Origin: an uncultured Kocuria sp.
Lineage (GTDB): Bacteria; Actinomycetota; Actinomycetes; Actinomycetales; Micrococcaceae
Assembly (NCBI RefSeq): GCF_947500125.1
Contig: NZ_CANMRA010000029.1
Coordinates: forward strand, 1-49,761
Direction: 5' to 3'
Length of the DNA: 49,761 nucleotides
In this document: positions 7,369 to 15,419 of the stretch, in pieces
Layout of the letters: every line of letters begins with the position of its first letter
How positions within the stretch are numbered: the first letter of the stretch is position 1
The notes under the pieces: generated by a model
What the model saw: the letters and a program-made list of their open reading frames with translations, nothing else
What the model was told of the DNA's origin: nothing
Database searches by the model: none
Made by a program: the position numbers and the translations under genes

Positions 7369-8063
7369 TCAACTGACGGTGCGTAGTTCGTTCCAGTCGG
7401 TGGTGTACCTGGGGGAGAGGTCGGTTTGGCGGTTGGCCCAGGGGGCGGGGGAGTGGGTGCCGAGCCGGCCCAGGGCGAGGGTGCCGGTGCCAAAGCGGCG
7501 GTTGACCGCGTCGATGAGCTCCCCGATCGGGGCGGGTTGTTCGAGCACTCCGGGAAGGACGGGCACGGCGCCCTCGGGGGCGAGGTCCACGCAGAGGATG
7601 CCGGCGCGCATGTAGGACATCCCGTGCATGAGCTTGGGCACCAGGGCCGCCCGGCCTGCGGCCACCAGGGGTCCGGGCTCGTTGGTGGGCACGGCCAGAC
7701 GCACCTGGGCGGAGACGTTGTGGGTGGGCCCGGGCCGGTGCGGTGAGGTGGTGGCGAAGACGGTGAGGCGCCCGATGACCTCGCCTTCCTTCCGGAGCCG
7801 GCGGGAGGCGCGTTGGGCGAACTCTGCCACCGCGGCCCCGACGATCTCCGGGTCCCAGATTGGGACCGGGAAGGACCGGGAAGGACCGGGAGACCAGGAT
7901 CTGCTGCTTGGTCGCTACCTCGTCCTCCACTGGGATGGCGGGGAAGCCGTTGAGCTCCAGCACGGTGCGCATCTGCACCACGGAGAACTTGTCCCGGATG
8001 GCCACCGGGTCGGCATCACGCAGCTGGGCGAAGGTCTCGATCCCAGACCTCGGTTAGCAGCGG
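7369..8063 (-). pseudogene. UmuC-type Y-family DNA polymerase remnant
   Basis: The C-terminal half of an SOS translesion polymerase survives in two frames. The right part (about 7885-8045) reads AQLRDADPVAIRDKFSVVQM and VLELNGFPAIPVEDEVATKQ, the finger/little-finger junction of UmuC. The left part (7369-7830) contains GMSYMRAGILCVDLAPEG and ends with the DUF4113-like tail WANRQTDLSPRYTTDWNELR. The frames part at 7860-7895, where a 10-base unit (gaccgggaag) is repeated. The catalytic palm with its acidic residues is missing to the right, and no umuD partner is present. It cannot be active. Confidence 0.8.
7862..7894. repeat. Tandem 10-bp repeat at umuC frameshift
   Basis: Three successive copies of a 10-base GACCGGGAAG-like unit lie exactly where the two umuC frames separate. 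Gain of two units adds 20 bases and would shift the frame. Confidence 0.65.
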
Positions 8064-8180
8064 CCGAACTATGAGTCGGTTCCCGTACCCGCCCGGGACC
8101 TGGCCCTAAATCATGCCTCCATGCGCGGGCAGGATCTTCTGGGCGGCCTCGGTGGCGATCTTAACCAGCCCCTAAACTGC

Positions 8181-8197
8181 ACAGAAAACTGTATACT
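8181..8197 (+). promoter_or_regulatory. Toxin-antitoxin promoter and operator
   Basis: A -10 like TATACT lies at 8192-8197, only 6 bases before the antitoxin ATG at 8204, so the transcript is probably leaderless. The overlapping inverted repeat ACAG-AAAA-CTGT (8181-8192) is a candidate operator for Phd-type autorepression. Confidence 0.55.
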
Positions 8198-8203
8198 TTG
8201 GGT

Positions 8204-8530
8204 ATGTCTCTTCTGGATCTTTCCCATCCCATCTCGGTCACCGAGGCCTCCCAGCGCGGTGTGGCCGGGTTGATCAAAGACGCCGAGGCCGGGGAGGAGG
8301 TCGTGGTCTCCCGCCACGGCAAAACCGTGGCCGCCGTTGTGAGCGCCCGCCAATTGGAGCAGCTGCGCACCCTGGAGGGAGACCTGCGCGACGCGGCCCT
8401 AGTCATCGTGCGAGCTGCCACCGACAGCGGAGTGCGCGGCTCCCTGGATGAGGCACTGACCGCCTTCGGCCTGAACCGGGCCCAGCTAGAGGCGGAATTG
8501 GACGCCGATCTGGCCGCTGGCAGACCGTGA
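8204..8530 (+). CDS. Phd/YefM-type antitoxin
   Basis: A 108-residue antitoxin. The N-terminal ~55 residues, with HPISVTEASQRGVAGLIKDA and GEEVVVSRHGKTVAAVVS, have the Phd/YefM fold that binds DNA and represses the operon. The C-terminal part is expected to thread into the toxin. I chose ATG 8204 (MSLLDLSHP) rather than the upstream GTG because the -10 hexamer would overlap an earlier start. The stop overlaps the next gene (GTGA at 8527-8530), as in many type II toxin-antitoxin pairs. Confidence 0.85.
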   Translation: MSLLDLSHPISVTEASQRGVAGLIKDAEAGEEVVVSRHGKTVAAVVSARQLEQLRTLEGDLRDAALVIVRAATDSGVRGSLDEALTAFGLNRAQLEAELDADLAAGRP

Positions 8531-9102
8531 GCACACCCGGGCCTTCCACCCCGGATGCTCCACGGGCGGTAGTCCGACTCACCGAAGACGCCATCGCCGA
8601 TCTGCACCGGTTGCACCGCAAGGACCCCCAAATCGTGCGCTGGGCCTTCAAGAAGATGCTCCTGCTGGAGCGCTCCGTCGAGGCCGGCGAACCGCTGCTG
8701 GGAGACCTGATCGGCTTCCGCAAACTGGTGGTCGGTGACCGCGACTGGCGCATCGTGTGGCGAACGACCACCGACACCGTCGGGGCCACCGTGATCGATG
8801 TCGCCGAGGTCTGGGCCGCCGGCGCCCGATCCGATGATGAGGTCTACCAGGAGATGACCGCCCGTGTCGCCGCCCTGGGCACCTCGCCCCAGGCAACCGC
8901 TCTCACCACGGTGCTGGAGTCCATGGGCCGTCTCTTCGCTGACCTAGAGGCCACCCCCGAACCGGTCCCGGTGGAGGCCGTCCCGGACTGGCTCGCCCGC
9001 CGCCTCATCACCCAGGTCGGACTGAGCGCTCAAGAGGTCGCCGCGATGACTCCCGAAGACGCCATGGCGCGGCTCGAGGCGTACTGGTCCACCCCGCGGT
9101 GA
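8527..9102 (+). CDS. RelE/ParE-type toxin with C-terminal extension
   Basis: A 191-residue product starting at GTG 8527, coupled to the antitoxin. Residues ~15-100 follow the RelE/ParE pattern: VVRLTEDAIADLHRLHRKDP, FRKLVVGDRDWRIVWRTTTD and VIDVAEVWAAGAR, the last matching the family's final beta strand. RelE members cleave ribosome-bound mRNA, while ParE members poison gyrase; the sequence does not decide between them. The extra ~90 residues are about as long as the toxin domain and end with LSAQEVAAMTPEDAMARLEA, an unassigned helical segment. Function is inferred from fold and pairing. Confidence 0.8.
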   Translation: MSTPGPSTPDAPRAVVRLTEDAIADLHRLHRKDPQIVRWAFKKMLLLERSVEAGEPLLGDLIGFRKLVVGDRDWRIVWRTTTDTVGATVIDVAEVWAAGARSDDEVYQEMTARVAALGTSPQATALTTVLESMGRLFADLEATPEPVPVEAVPDWLARRLITQVGLSAQEVAAMTPEDAMARLEAYWSTPR

Positions 9103-9441
9103 GCTCTCCCGTGTGCCCTAGCGCGATAGAGAGTTGGAACATCGTCCAGGGCCGGGCCAGGCGGTGGGGGCACCTCGGGCACCGGCCGACCGGGAGGTGG
9201 CCATGCCCAGCCTCCACATGAGGAGGGCCTATGAAGATTCGGCCTCTCTCAGCGGTCCGTGACCACTGGACCAAATGCCGTCGACACCACCGGACCATCG
9301 ATGACCGGGGCAACGATCACGACGGCGGTCGGCCGATCAACACCCCTACATCTTCTTGGACCGGCGAGGCACACAAAAGTAATGGGGGAGTGGGAGACAG
9401 TTGTGCATGGCGCGGCTCGACACACTGATCGGGGAGGTTCC
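9103..9441. other. Intergenic, promoter of the VbhA-like antitoxin
   Basis: 340 bases with no recognised gene. A GGGGAGG ribosome-binding site at 9431-9437 fixes the start at 9442. Confidence 0.4.
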
Positions 9442-9639
9442 ATGGCTCAGCAGCACATTCTGCCGCCGGCTCTTGAGGTGGACCGGGCACGACAGGTGGC
9501 CTCCGTGGTACACAGTGCGGCCATGGAAGGACTTCACGTCACCACAGCGACCCGGGCGGAGCTGGATCGTTTCGCCGCCGGTGGGCTCGAGGTCGAGGAG
9601 CTGGTTCGGCGCACTCGCGCCCGCTACGGCCTTGGGTGA
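9442..9639 (+). CDS. VbhA-like antitoxin of a Fic toxin
   Basis: A 65-residue protein with the class I Fic inhibitor motif (S/T)xxxE(G/N), seen as SAAMEG at residues 25-30. In this family the glutamate enters the Fic active site and blocks ATP positioning, so AMPylation is prevented. The C-terminus (LEVEELVRRTRARYG) is typical of VbhA-type antitoxins. It has a good ribosome-binding site and ends where a broken fic frame begins. With its toxin lost, it is either a relic or could act on another Fic protein in the cell. Confidence 0.8.
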   Translation: MAQQHILPPALEVDRARQVASVVHSAAMEGLHVTTATRAELDRFAAGGLEVEELVRRTRARYGLG

Positions 9640-10085
9640 GGCCCCCGGCCCGCACCGTGACCCGTATCTGGACCCACACACCGGGATCCTGACCAAGCTG
9701 ATCGGCGCCTACACCACGACAGAGCTCGCCACTGGGGAAGCTGACCTGGTGACGGCCCACATCCGGCAGATGTTCCGCCACCCACCCTCACCTGTTCCAG
9801 GACATCTTTCCCTGGGCGGGGCAGCTTCGCACCGTGGATCTGCGCAAAACGGTCCCGGGGGCGCAGCCGTTCCTACCGGCGTCGTTGACCACCCGCTCGG
9901 CGGGTTTCGTCTTCGATCGTCTGGCCACAGCCGCCGACTGGTGGCTGGACCGGACCCAGATCACCGGGGCGGTCAACGATGCCGCCTCCCGGGCCGCAGC
10001 CGAAGACCACGACCTCGCTGCGTTGCAAGAGATGTTCGCGATGATCCTCCCTCCCGCACCACACCACCGTCTTCCGCACTCATAA
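9632..10085 (+). pseudogene. Fic-domain AMPylase toxin, truncated and frameshifted
   Basis: The first frame overlaps the antitoxin end and reads DPYLDPHTGILTKLIGAYTT followed by ELATGEADLVTAHIRQMF, the usual N-terminal region of VbhT-like Fic proteins. After a break near 9780-9790 another frame continues HLFQDIFPWAGQLRTVDLRK and GFVFDRLATAADWWL. The sequence stops at 10085 before the catalytic Fic motif HPFx(D/E)GNGR, and part of the segment before the break is also missing. It should therefore be inactive as an AMP transferase. Confidence 0.85.
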
Positions 10086-10149
10086 CCGGCCCAGCTAACG
10101 GTCGGACAGACACTGGGAGCACTGCCAGACTGGTCCCAGACACGCCCTG

Positions 10150-11796
10150 TCAGTGAACGATGTAGCCGGGGAACCGTGCTGACCACCGGGAGTCGCCAGC
10201 GACTCGAGTGACTTCGTAAGACACTGCGGTCAGGTGTGGGAAGCGCAGTCCGTGGAGTTCGCCAACCCGGGCACCCACTTCAGTGACGTGCAGTTCTCCG
10301 CCACCCAGCGCAGCGCCGTGAAACGGTCCGTCCTTGACTGTCTCCCAATAGTCGGAGGCGGTCGTAAAAGACCAGTACCCGGAGCCAATGGGATGATCCT
10401 CCAGGTAGTCCAGGGGCACCCAGAGAGTGAGGCCGCGGTGCTCAGGGAGGAGCCGGTCCTGGAAGCCGGGGTCTGGTTCTCCGGGCAGGACGCCTTCGGG
10501 CCACTGGTAGGCGGGTTCACTCGTCACGGGGGCATCCTCTTCATCGGCAGGTCCGGGGGGCACTTCCAGGCTAGGGGAGGGGGCGGGGCCCACCTCAGGG
10601 ACGGAGCCAATACCTGTTGCTTGGAGAACTTCACCCTCTCCCACGGTGTTGTAGATGGGCGCGTTCTTCAGCCAGGCCATCACGGTGCGGGCGGTACGCC
10701 CCACGGCCTCAGCGATGGCCCGGTAGGTCGCCCCTGCCGCCCGCAACCGCACTGCTTGGGCCCGCAGCTGCCCCGCACGGTCGGTGCGGGCCTGGCGGGC
10801 GTGGGCGGCGTTGTCCGCCGCCGCACGCACCTTGGCCTCGGTGCGGGCCTTCCCGCCGCGCCGTCCCATCCGGGACAGGTACTCGTGTGCCGCATCAGAG
10901 CCGCTGGTGGAGGTAGGGCGTCCTTTGCCGGCGTTGACCTGGCGTACGGCCGAGCGCGCCAGACACGTCACCTCCCCATCAGCCAGGGGGTGGGGCAGCT
11001 GGGCGTTGAGCGCCCTAGCGTGGGCGATCGAGGCGGCCTCCGTCGGGGTCTGCTGGCGGGCCTGCCGCTGGTCCCACAGCCACCGGCGCGTAGCGCGGAA
11101 GACCGCGGTGTTGCGCCCCACCTCCGTCGCGGTGTCCACCACCGGGACCCGCGGGATGCCGGCTCGCCCCAACAGGGCCGTGCCCGGGTCCCAGGCCGGT
11201 GCTGCTGGCCCGTCGATGGCCTCGTCGTGGAACGGGTCGGTGTACTCGGCCATGTGCGCCTTGAGACCCCCCAGAGACCATGGGCTGGTTCTGCGGCCCC
11301 ACCACACGCGCCCGGCCGGGAACGCAGCAGCCGGGTTGCGCACCAGGTACCGGGTGAAGCACGGGTCACCGTCCACCAGCCGGTCTAGGGCCCGCTGCAC
11401 CGCCTCCGCGTAGCGGATCGGACCCGGCCGAGCACCCTCGCCCCGGTAGACCGGCTCGATGGCCCACCCGGCCTGGACATGACCGGTGTCCGGGTTCTCG
11501 ATGATCCAGGTCGGCTCCGGCACGGCCGGGTGCATCAAGTTCAACAACGCGTCCTCGTCATCGACGTCCACGACGAGGAAGTTCAACCAATCGGCCGGAT
11601 TGAGCTGGATGAACGCGAAGTCACCAGCAGGCCGCCCACGGTTCGGGAACGCCTGCGACTTGGTCTGACCGCACCGGAAGTACTCAATCCGGTGGTGCGC
11701 CAGAAACCGGCGGGCCGGGGTCTCGGGGCAAAAAAGGGCAACATCCAGCAAGGCGGGGTCCACTTGCGGACGCGCCTCAGGTACACTAGGGGACAC
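10150..11796 (-). CDS. repA: Plasmid replication initiator (replicase/PriCT type)
   Basis: A 548-residue protein resembling theta-plasmid initiators of the ColE2/pAL5000-like replicase family. The first ~200 residues form the replicase domain, with ARRFLAHHRIEYFRCGQTKS, FIQLNPADWLNFLVVDVDDED (shown shortened, acidic cluster VDVDDED) and WIIENPDTGHVQAGWAIEPV. Residues ~210-300 resemble the primase C-terminal (PriCT) module. An HTH (GATYRAIAEAVGRTARTVM) follows at about 360-380, and residues after ~400 are a variable tail. The GTG start at 11794-11796 lies in a hairpin that hides the ribosome-binding site. This gene is the main evidence for an autonomous replicon. Confidence 0.85.
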   Translation of the reverse strand: MSPSVPEARPQVDPALLDVALFCPETPARRFLAHHRIEYFRCGQTKSQAFPNRGRPAGDFAFIQLNPADWLNFLVVDVDDEDALLNLMHPAVPEPTWIIENPDTGHVQAGWAIEPVYRGEGARPGPIRYAEAVQRALDRLVDGDPCFTRYLVRNPAAAFPAGRVWWGRRTSPWSLGGLKAHMAEYTDPFHDEAIDGPAAPAWDPGTALLGRAGIPRVPVVDTATEVGRNTAVFRATRRWLWDQRQARQQTPTEAASIAHARALNAQLPHPLADGEVTCLARSAVRQVNAGKGRPTSTSGSDAAHEYLSRMGRRGGKARTEAKVRAAADNAAHARQARTDRAGQLRAQAVRLRAAGATYRAIAEAVGRTARTVMAWLKNAPIYNTVGEGEVLQATGIGSVPEVGPAPSPSLEVPPGPADEEDAPVTSEPAYQWPEGVLPGEPDPGFQDRLLPEHRGLTLWVPLDYLEDHPIGSGYWSFTTASDYWETVKDGPFHGAALGGGELHVTEVGARVGELHGLRFPHLTAVSYEVTRVAGDSRWSARFPGYIVH

Positions 11797-11807
11797 AACA
11801 GTCCCCT
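11788..11807 (-). promoter_or_regulatory. Hairpin over the rep ribosome-binding site and start codon
   Basis: On the coding strand, AGGGGAC (which includes the Shine-Dalgarno sequence) pairs perfectly with GTCCCCT immediately after, with TGTTGT as the loop. The GTG start codon spans the loop/stem border. Such a structure would limit initiation and could be a copy-number control. Confidence 0.65.
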
Positions 11808-11850
11808 GGTAATGGGTTCATATGCAGTTCTCATCCGGTTTCTGTTGACT

Positions 11851-11882
11851 GGCTGTCGAGAGTTTGGCGACACGAGACAGCC
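11851..11882. repeat. Inverted repeat upstream of rep
   Basis: GGCTGTC at 11851-11857 and GACAGCC at 11876-11882 flank an 18-base centre between rep and the small RHH gene. It may be a binding site in a rep promoter or origin. Confidence 0.4.
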
Positions 11883-11891
11883 GATGACTTC

Positions 11892-11919
11892 GACGGCCCG
11901 CCCTTCACGGCGGGCCGTC
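11892..11919 (-). terminator. Stem-loop terminator after the small RHH gene
   Basis: A perfect 11-bp stem, GACGGCCCGCC at 11892-11902 and GGCGGGCCGTC at 11909-11919, with a 6-base loop, 7 bases past the stop of the leftward gene at 11926. Confidence 0.75.
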
Positions 11920-11925
11920 AGTCGT

Positions 11926-12141
11926 TTAAGCGGTGTTCTTGAGCGGGAGTTCCGCCTCCTGAAGATTGTCGAGCTTGTTGGGACGGCCAGCAGCACGCTC
12001 AATGAGGGCGCCGATGTACTCAGCCATAGACAGGCCCGCCTTCGAAGCATCCTCTGCTGCGAGGCGATGCTGCTCAGGAGTCAGGCGCGTGCTAAACGGC
12101 ACCTTTCGTCCCTGCATCTTGGGGGCCCTGTAGTCATTCAT
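11926..12141 (-). CDS. Small ribbon-helix-helix-like protein, 71 aa
   Basis: A short basic protein: MNDYRAPKMQGRKVPFSTRL, then TPEQHRLAAEDASKAGLSMA and EYIGALIERAAG. The layout of one beta strand (KVPFSTRLT) and two helices matches the plasmid MobC/CopG-type RHH pattern, in which residues before TPEQ contact DNA. I chose ATG 12141 because homologous proteins begin near the basic strand. Located between rep and the conjugation genes, it could be a copy-number repressor or a relaxosome accessory (MobC-like) protein; the sequence cannot separate these. Confidence 0.65.
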   Translation of the reverse strand: MNDYRAPKMQGRKVPFSTRLTPEQHRLAAEDASKAGLSMAEYIGALIERAAGRPNKLDNLQEAELPLKNTA

Positions 12142-12196
12142 GGACCCAGTCTTGCACGGCGCATGCGCATGCGCCAGACGTGCAGGCCGCGTGTCG

Positions 12197-12778
12197 TCAT
12201 TGAGGTGGATAGCTGGATTGGTGGCCAACGACGTCCCACTGGCCGTTGTGCTTCTCGAGGTAGATGACGACTTGGCGTTGGCCGGTGGCCTCGATCTGGT
12301 GGTCGTCGCGGCTGATCCATCGCCAGGTGAGGTCGTAGGCGCGGATGGCTTTGTCGTCGGCGACGTCGCGGGAGACGTCGCCGACGGCCGGGATGAGGCT
12401 GGGGGCGCTGTAGGCCTGGTGTTCGGCTGGTTCGAGCCAGGCGGCCTGGTTGCCGTTGCGTTCAGGCTCGACCTGATTAGCGGCCCAATCCTGGGACATC
12501 AGCGGTTTGGTGCGGATGGCGGCGGCGGTTTGGGTGCGGTCGGTGGCGGTGTCCCAGGAGTGCAGCATCAGCGCGGCGGTTTCGGCGGTGGCCTCCACAT
12601 CGGCCCGGTCCACCATGGTCGGATCGGGGAAAGAACCTTGCCCGGGGGTGAGCTCGGTGGGGGAGGGCGTGGCCGTGGCGGTGGTCTGCTCGCTGGTCTG
12701 CTGTGCCCGCTCGGGCCCGCAGGCGGTCAGGGGCAGCAGGCACAGGGCCAGGGCGGTGATCAGGCGGTGTCGGGTCAT
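12197..12778 (-). CDS. Conjugation-associated lipoprotein
   Basis: A 193-residue exported lipoprotein. The N-terminus MTRHRLITALALCLLPLTAC is a type II signal peptide with lipobox LTAC, so Cys20 would be lipidated. A Thr/Ser/Pro-rich spacer follows. The C-terminal ~110 residues (WDTATDRTQTAAAIRTKPLM; YDLTWRWISRDD; GQWDVVGHQSSYPPQ) look like an NTF2/VirB8-like cone fold of the kind seen in actinobacterial conjugation lipoproteins; this is tentative. It overlaps the upstream hydrolase by ATGA (12775-12778), so the two are co-translated and probably act together at the cell envelope. Confidence 0.7.
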   Translation of the reverse strand: MTRHRLITALALCLLPLTACGPERAQQTSEQTTATATPSPTELTPGQGSFPDPTMVDRADVEATAETAALMLHSWDTATDRTQTAAAIRTKPLMSQDWAANQVEPERNGNQAAWLEPAEHQAYSAPSLIPAVGDVSRDVADDKAIRAYDLTWRWISRDDHQIEATGQRQVVIYLEKHNGQWDVVGHQSSYPPQ

Positions 12779-13893
12779 TTCGGCCATGCTCCTTTCTGTT
12801 TGAGGATGGGCTCGGGGTCGAGGTTGTGCCCTTGGTAGGGGAAGACCAACTCCGGGGCGTTGGGTTTGTAGATCTCGAAGTGCAGGTGTGTGGCCATGCC
12901 GAAGCGTCCGCGGTTGCCCTCGGTGCCGATGACGTCGCCGCGTTTGAGCTTCTGGCCTTTGGTCACGTCCCAGGAGTGCAGGTGGCAGAAGGCGAAGCCG
13001 AAGTCGGGGTCGTCCCCGTTCTCCTTGGCGATCACGCACCCGTCGGTGGCGTTGAACCCGGTGATCCGTAAGGACGTGGGGGCGACGACGACCCCACCGC
13101 TTCCCTGGCCGGCCCCGGGGGTGGCGATGTCCACGCCCTCGTGCTGGTTGGCCCACCCGGGAACCCCTGCCAGGGCGCGGCCGCCGTAGCCGGAGGTGAA
13201 CACGCCCCCGGGCAGTGGGGTGGTCCACTCTCCGTCGCCGAGGTCTCCGTCCCAGGCCAGGGCCCCGGTGGGGGCTTGGCAGTGGGCGGAGAACTGGGAC
13301 TGGCCGGTGTCCAGGATCGTGTCGATGTAGTCGCGGGTCTCCTGATACGGCGGCACACCTTGGTGCTGTTCAACGGCCCCGGGGCCGGCGTTGTAGGCGG
13401 CCAGGGTCAGGCGCACGAGCTCACCGGCGTCCTCGCCGGCGATCGGTTGCACGTCGGTCTTCAGTGCGGCCATGTAGCGGCCGTAGGCGGGGATCGCGTC
13501 GTCGGGGTCGTAGGGGTCCCCACCGTTGCCGTAGGTGGCCCAGGTGGCGGGCATGAATTGGGCAATGCCCTGGGCGCCGGCCGGGCTGGTGGCGTCCGGG
13601 TTCCACCCGGATTCCTGGGCCAATTGTGCCGCCACCACGCTCACGGGCAACCCTGCCGTCCGGGCGGCTTCTTCCACCAGCGGCGCCCAACCGTTGGGGA
13701 TGTTCGGTGCCCGCTCCTTACTGCTGTCGTTGCCCGTGGTGACGGCGGTGACGGTGCAGGAGCTGGCTGAGGCCTGTTCTTCGTCTTCGGCCAGGGTGGC
13801 GACGAGCACGGCGAGGGCCACGATCGAGCCGATGGCGAAGACGAGCAGCAGCGCCACGACGGCGCCGAGGGCACGGGGGGATCCAGCCGACAT
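12775..13893 (-). CDS. Lytic transglycosylase/M23 peptidase cell-wall hydrolase of T4SS
   Basis: A 372-residue bifunctional enzyme that would open peptidoglycan for the secretion channel (VirB1-like role). A membrane anchor spans residues ~9-34. The SLT domain follows, with the catalytic Glu at about residue 94 (AAQLAQESGWNPD), GAQGIAQFMPATWATYG, and LAAYNAGPGAV. The M23 LytM domain has HEGVDIATP and HLHFEI, both halves of the zinc site. ATG 13893 was chosen for its GGAGG site five bases upstream. Both active sites look intact. It is coupled to the lipoprotein downstream and lies 34 bases from the ParA-like gene upstream. Confidence 0.92.
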   Translation of the reverse strand: MSAGSPRALGAVVALLLVFAIGSIVALAVLVATLAEDEEQASASSCTVTAVTTGNDSSKERAPNIPNGWAPLVEEAARTAGLPVSVVAAQLAQESGWNPDATSPAGAQGIAQFMPATWATYGNGGDPYDPDDAIPAYGRYMAALKTDVQPIAGEDAGELVRLTLAAYNAGPGAVEQHQGVPPYQETRDYIDTILDTGQSQFSAHCQAPTGALAWDGDLGDGEWTTPLPGGVFTSGYGGRALAGVPGWANQHEGVDIATPGAGQGSGGVVVAPTSLRITGFNATDGCVIAKENGDDPDFGFAFCHLHSWDVTKGQKLKRGDVIGTEGNRGRFGMATHLHFEIYKPNAPELVFPYQGHNLDPEPILKQKGAWPK

Positions 13894-13927
13894 CACAGCC
13901 TCCTGGGGGGATGGGAGGGGGCGTGGG

Positions 13928-15409
13928 TCAGAGCTGGTCGATCAGGGTGGCGGTGGCTTCCTCGTAGGCCCGCACGGTGGCTGGGTGCAGGGCGTCGTAG
14001 TAGAAGGCGCGTCCTTCTTGGAGGGACTTGTCGAAGGGGATGACGACGGTCCCGGCCAGCCCGACGGCTTGGGCGTACTCGCGTAGGCGGGTGAGGCGTT
14101 CGGTGTTGTTGGTGGCGGTGTTGGAGACCACCAGCACGGACCGGGTCAGCTTCTGCCCGTGGCCTTCGGCGGCGACGGCGGCCACGGTGGCTTCCAGCAG
14201 GCGGGCGTCGTCTTCGCGGTTGTGGGCCACCAGCACCAGGGAGTCGGCGACGTCCACGGCGGCGCGCCAGGTGGAGGACTGGGCGGAGTTGCCGGTGTCG
14301 AGCAGGATCAGGCTGTAGAGAGACCGCAAGGTCTCATGCGCGGCCCTTACGGAGCGTCCGTCCACACGGGTGCGGTCGGTGCCCTCGGGTGGGGAGGCGA
14401 GCACGTGGATCCGGTCGTCGCCCTGGGGGCGCACGTAGCGCACGAGGTCGGCGGTGCGGCGGGTGACGGTGTCCAGGTTGCGGATCAGGTCCAGGGTGGT
14501 GCGGTCGTGGCCGCCGGCCAGGGAGCGTTCGGCCAGGGTGCCCTGGTTCTCGTTGAACTCCCCGGCCAGGATGTTGCCCCCGCGCACCCGCCCGGCGGTG
14601 GCGGCCAGGTGGTAGGCGGTGGTGGTCTTCCCACCGCCGCCTTTGAGCTGGAGCACGGCCACGGTGCGGTGGGTTTCCAGCGGCCGCTGGATCCGCACCC
14701 GGCGGGCCCGGGATGCCCGCTCGGCGGCCGAGGCCGCCAGGGACAGTCCAAGGGTCTGGTTGCACCAGCCGCGCCAGCCGTACCGGGCGGGGGATTCGGG
14801 CTGATCCGTGGTCGTCTCCCGGCGCAGCTGCAGGCGGGGATCTCCGGCCTCGGCGACGACCGGGGTCGGTGTGGAGCTGCTGGGCGCCGGGTCGTCGGCG
14901 GGCGTGTCGCCCGCGGTGGTCTCGGGCCGTGGGTCCGTAGCTGAGAGCTCGGATGCGTCCCCCGAATGGGGGACATCGGCCTCGGGAAGCCTCTGCGGGG
15001 TCTCAGCATCGATGGAAGACTCCGCGGGCTGGTGTTCGCCCAGGTCAGCGGTTGGTTCGGTGACCGCTACCGGGCGTGTCGTCTGCTCAGGCTCCGCTAC
15101 GAGGTCGTCGACTGTGACAACACGTGAAGAGCCTCCACGGGAGGGTCGTTTCTTGGCCGAGGCACTGGCATCTGCTGTCACGGATCCGTCCGCGGCGACG
15201 ATCAGTCGCGTCTCCGGCTCGGTCACCGAGGCCGGGTCGATGGCCGTCAGCTTCACCGGTCGCCCCAGGTCATCGGCGATAGAGACGACGTGGGCGATGG
15301 CTGCCGGCATCGAGGCGAACTCGTAGGGGACCCGGTCGATCGTCACCTCCACGCTGTCGTCGGCGGCGATCCTCGCCGTGCAGACCGGCCGCTCCAGTGC
15401 CTGAGCCAT
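13928..15409 (-). CDS. ParA/MinD-like ATPase of the conjugation region
   Basis: A 493-residue protein. Residues ~1-70 form a small domain (CTARIAADDSVEVTIDRVPY). A long disordered acidic linker runs from ~75 to 240, and the ATPase from ~245 on. The deviant Walker A KGGGGKTT lies at residues 256-263, and a Walker B-like SLILLDTGNSAQS follows. This differs from plasmid ParA partners in size and context; similar proteins accompany actinobacterial T4SS clusters and may position the machine or the plasmid at the cell pole. The start MAQALERP has GGGAG upstream; a longer frame lacks a ribosome-binding site. Exact role unknown. Confidence 0.8.
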   Translation of the reverse strand: MAQALERPVCTARIAADDSVEVTIDRVPYEFASMPAAIAHVVSIADDLGRPVKLTAIDPASVTEPETRLIVAADGSVTADASASAKKRPSRGGSSRVVTVDDLVAEPEQTTRPVAVTEPTADLGEHQPAESSIDAETPQRLPEADVPHSGDASELSATDPRPETTAGDTPADDPAPSSSTPTPVVAEAGDPRLQLRRETTTDQPESPARYGWRGWCNQTLGLSLAASAAERASRARRVRIQRPLETHRTVAVLQLKGGGGKTTTAYHLAATAGRVRGGNILAGEFNENQGTLAERSLAGGHDRTTLDLIRNLDTVTRRTADLVRYVRPQGDDRIHVLASPPEGTDRTRVDGRSVRAAHETLRSLYSLILLDTGNSAQSSTWRAAVDVADSLVLVAHNREDDARLLEATVAAVAAEGHGQKLTRSVLVVSNTATNNTERLTRLREYAQAVGLAGTVVIPFDKSLQEGRAFYYDALHPATVRAYEEATATLIDQL

Positions 15410-15419
15410 GGTGCTCTCC

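Noticed and set aside
8061-8160. Minus-strand tail reading KIATEAAQKILPAHGGMI before a stop
   Set aside because: It may be the remnant end of another gene, but about 20 residues without context are too little to call.
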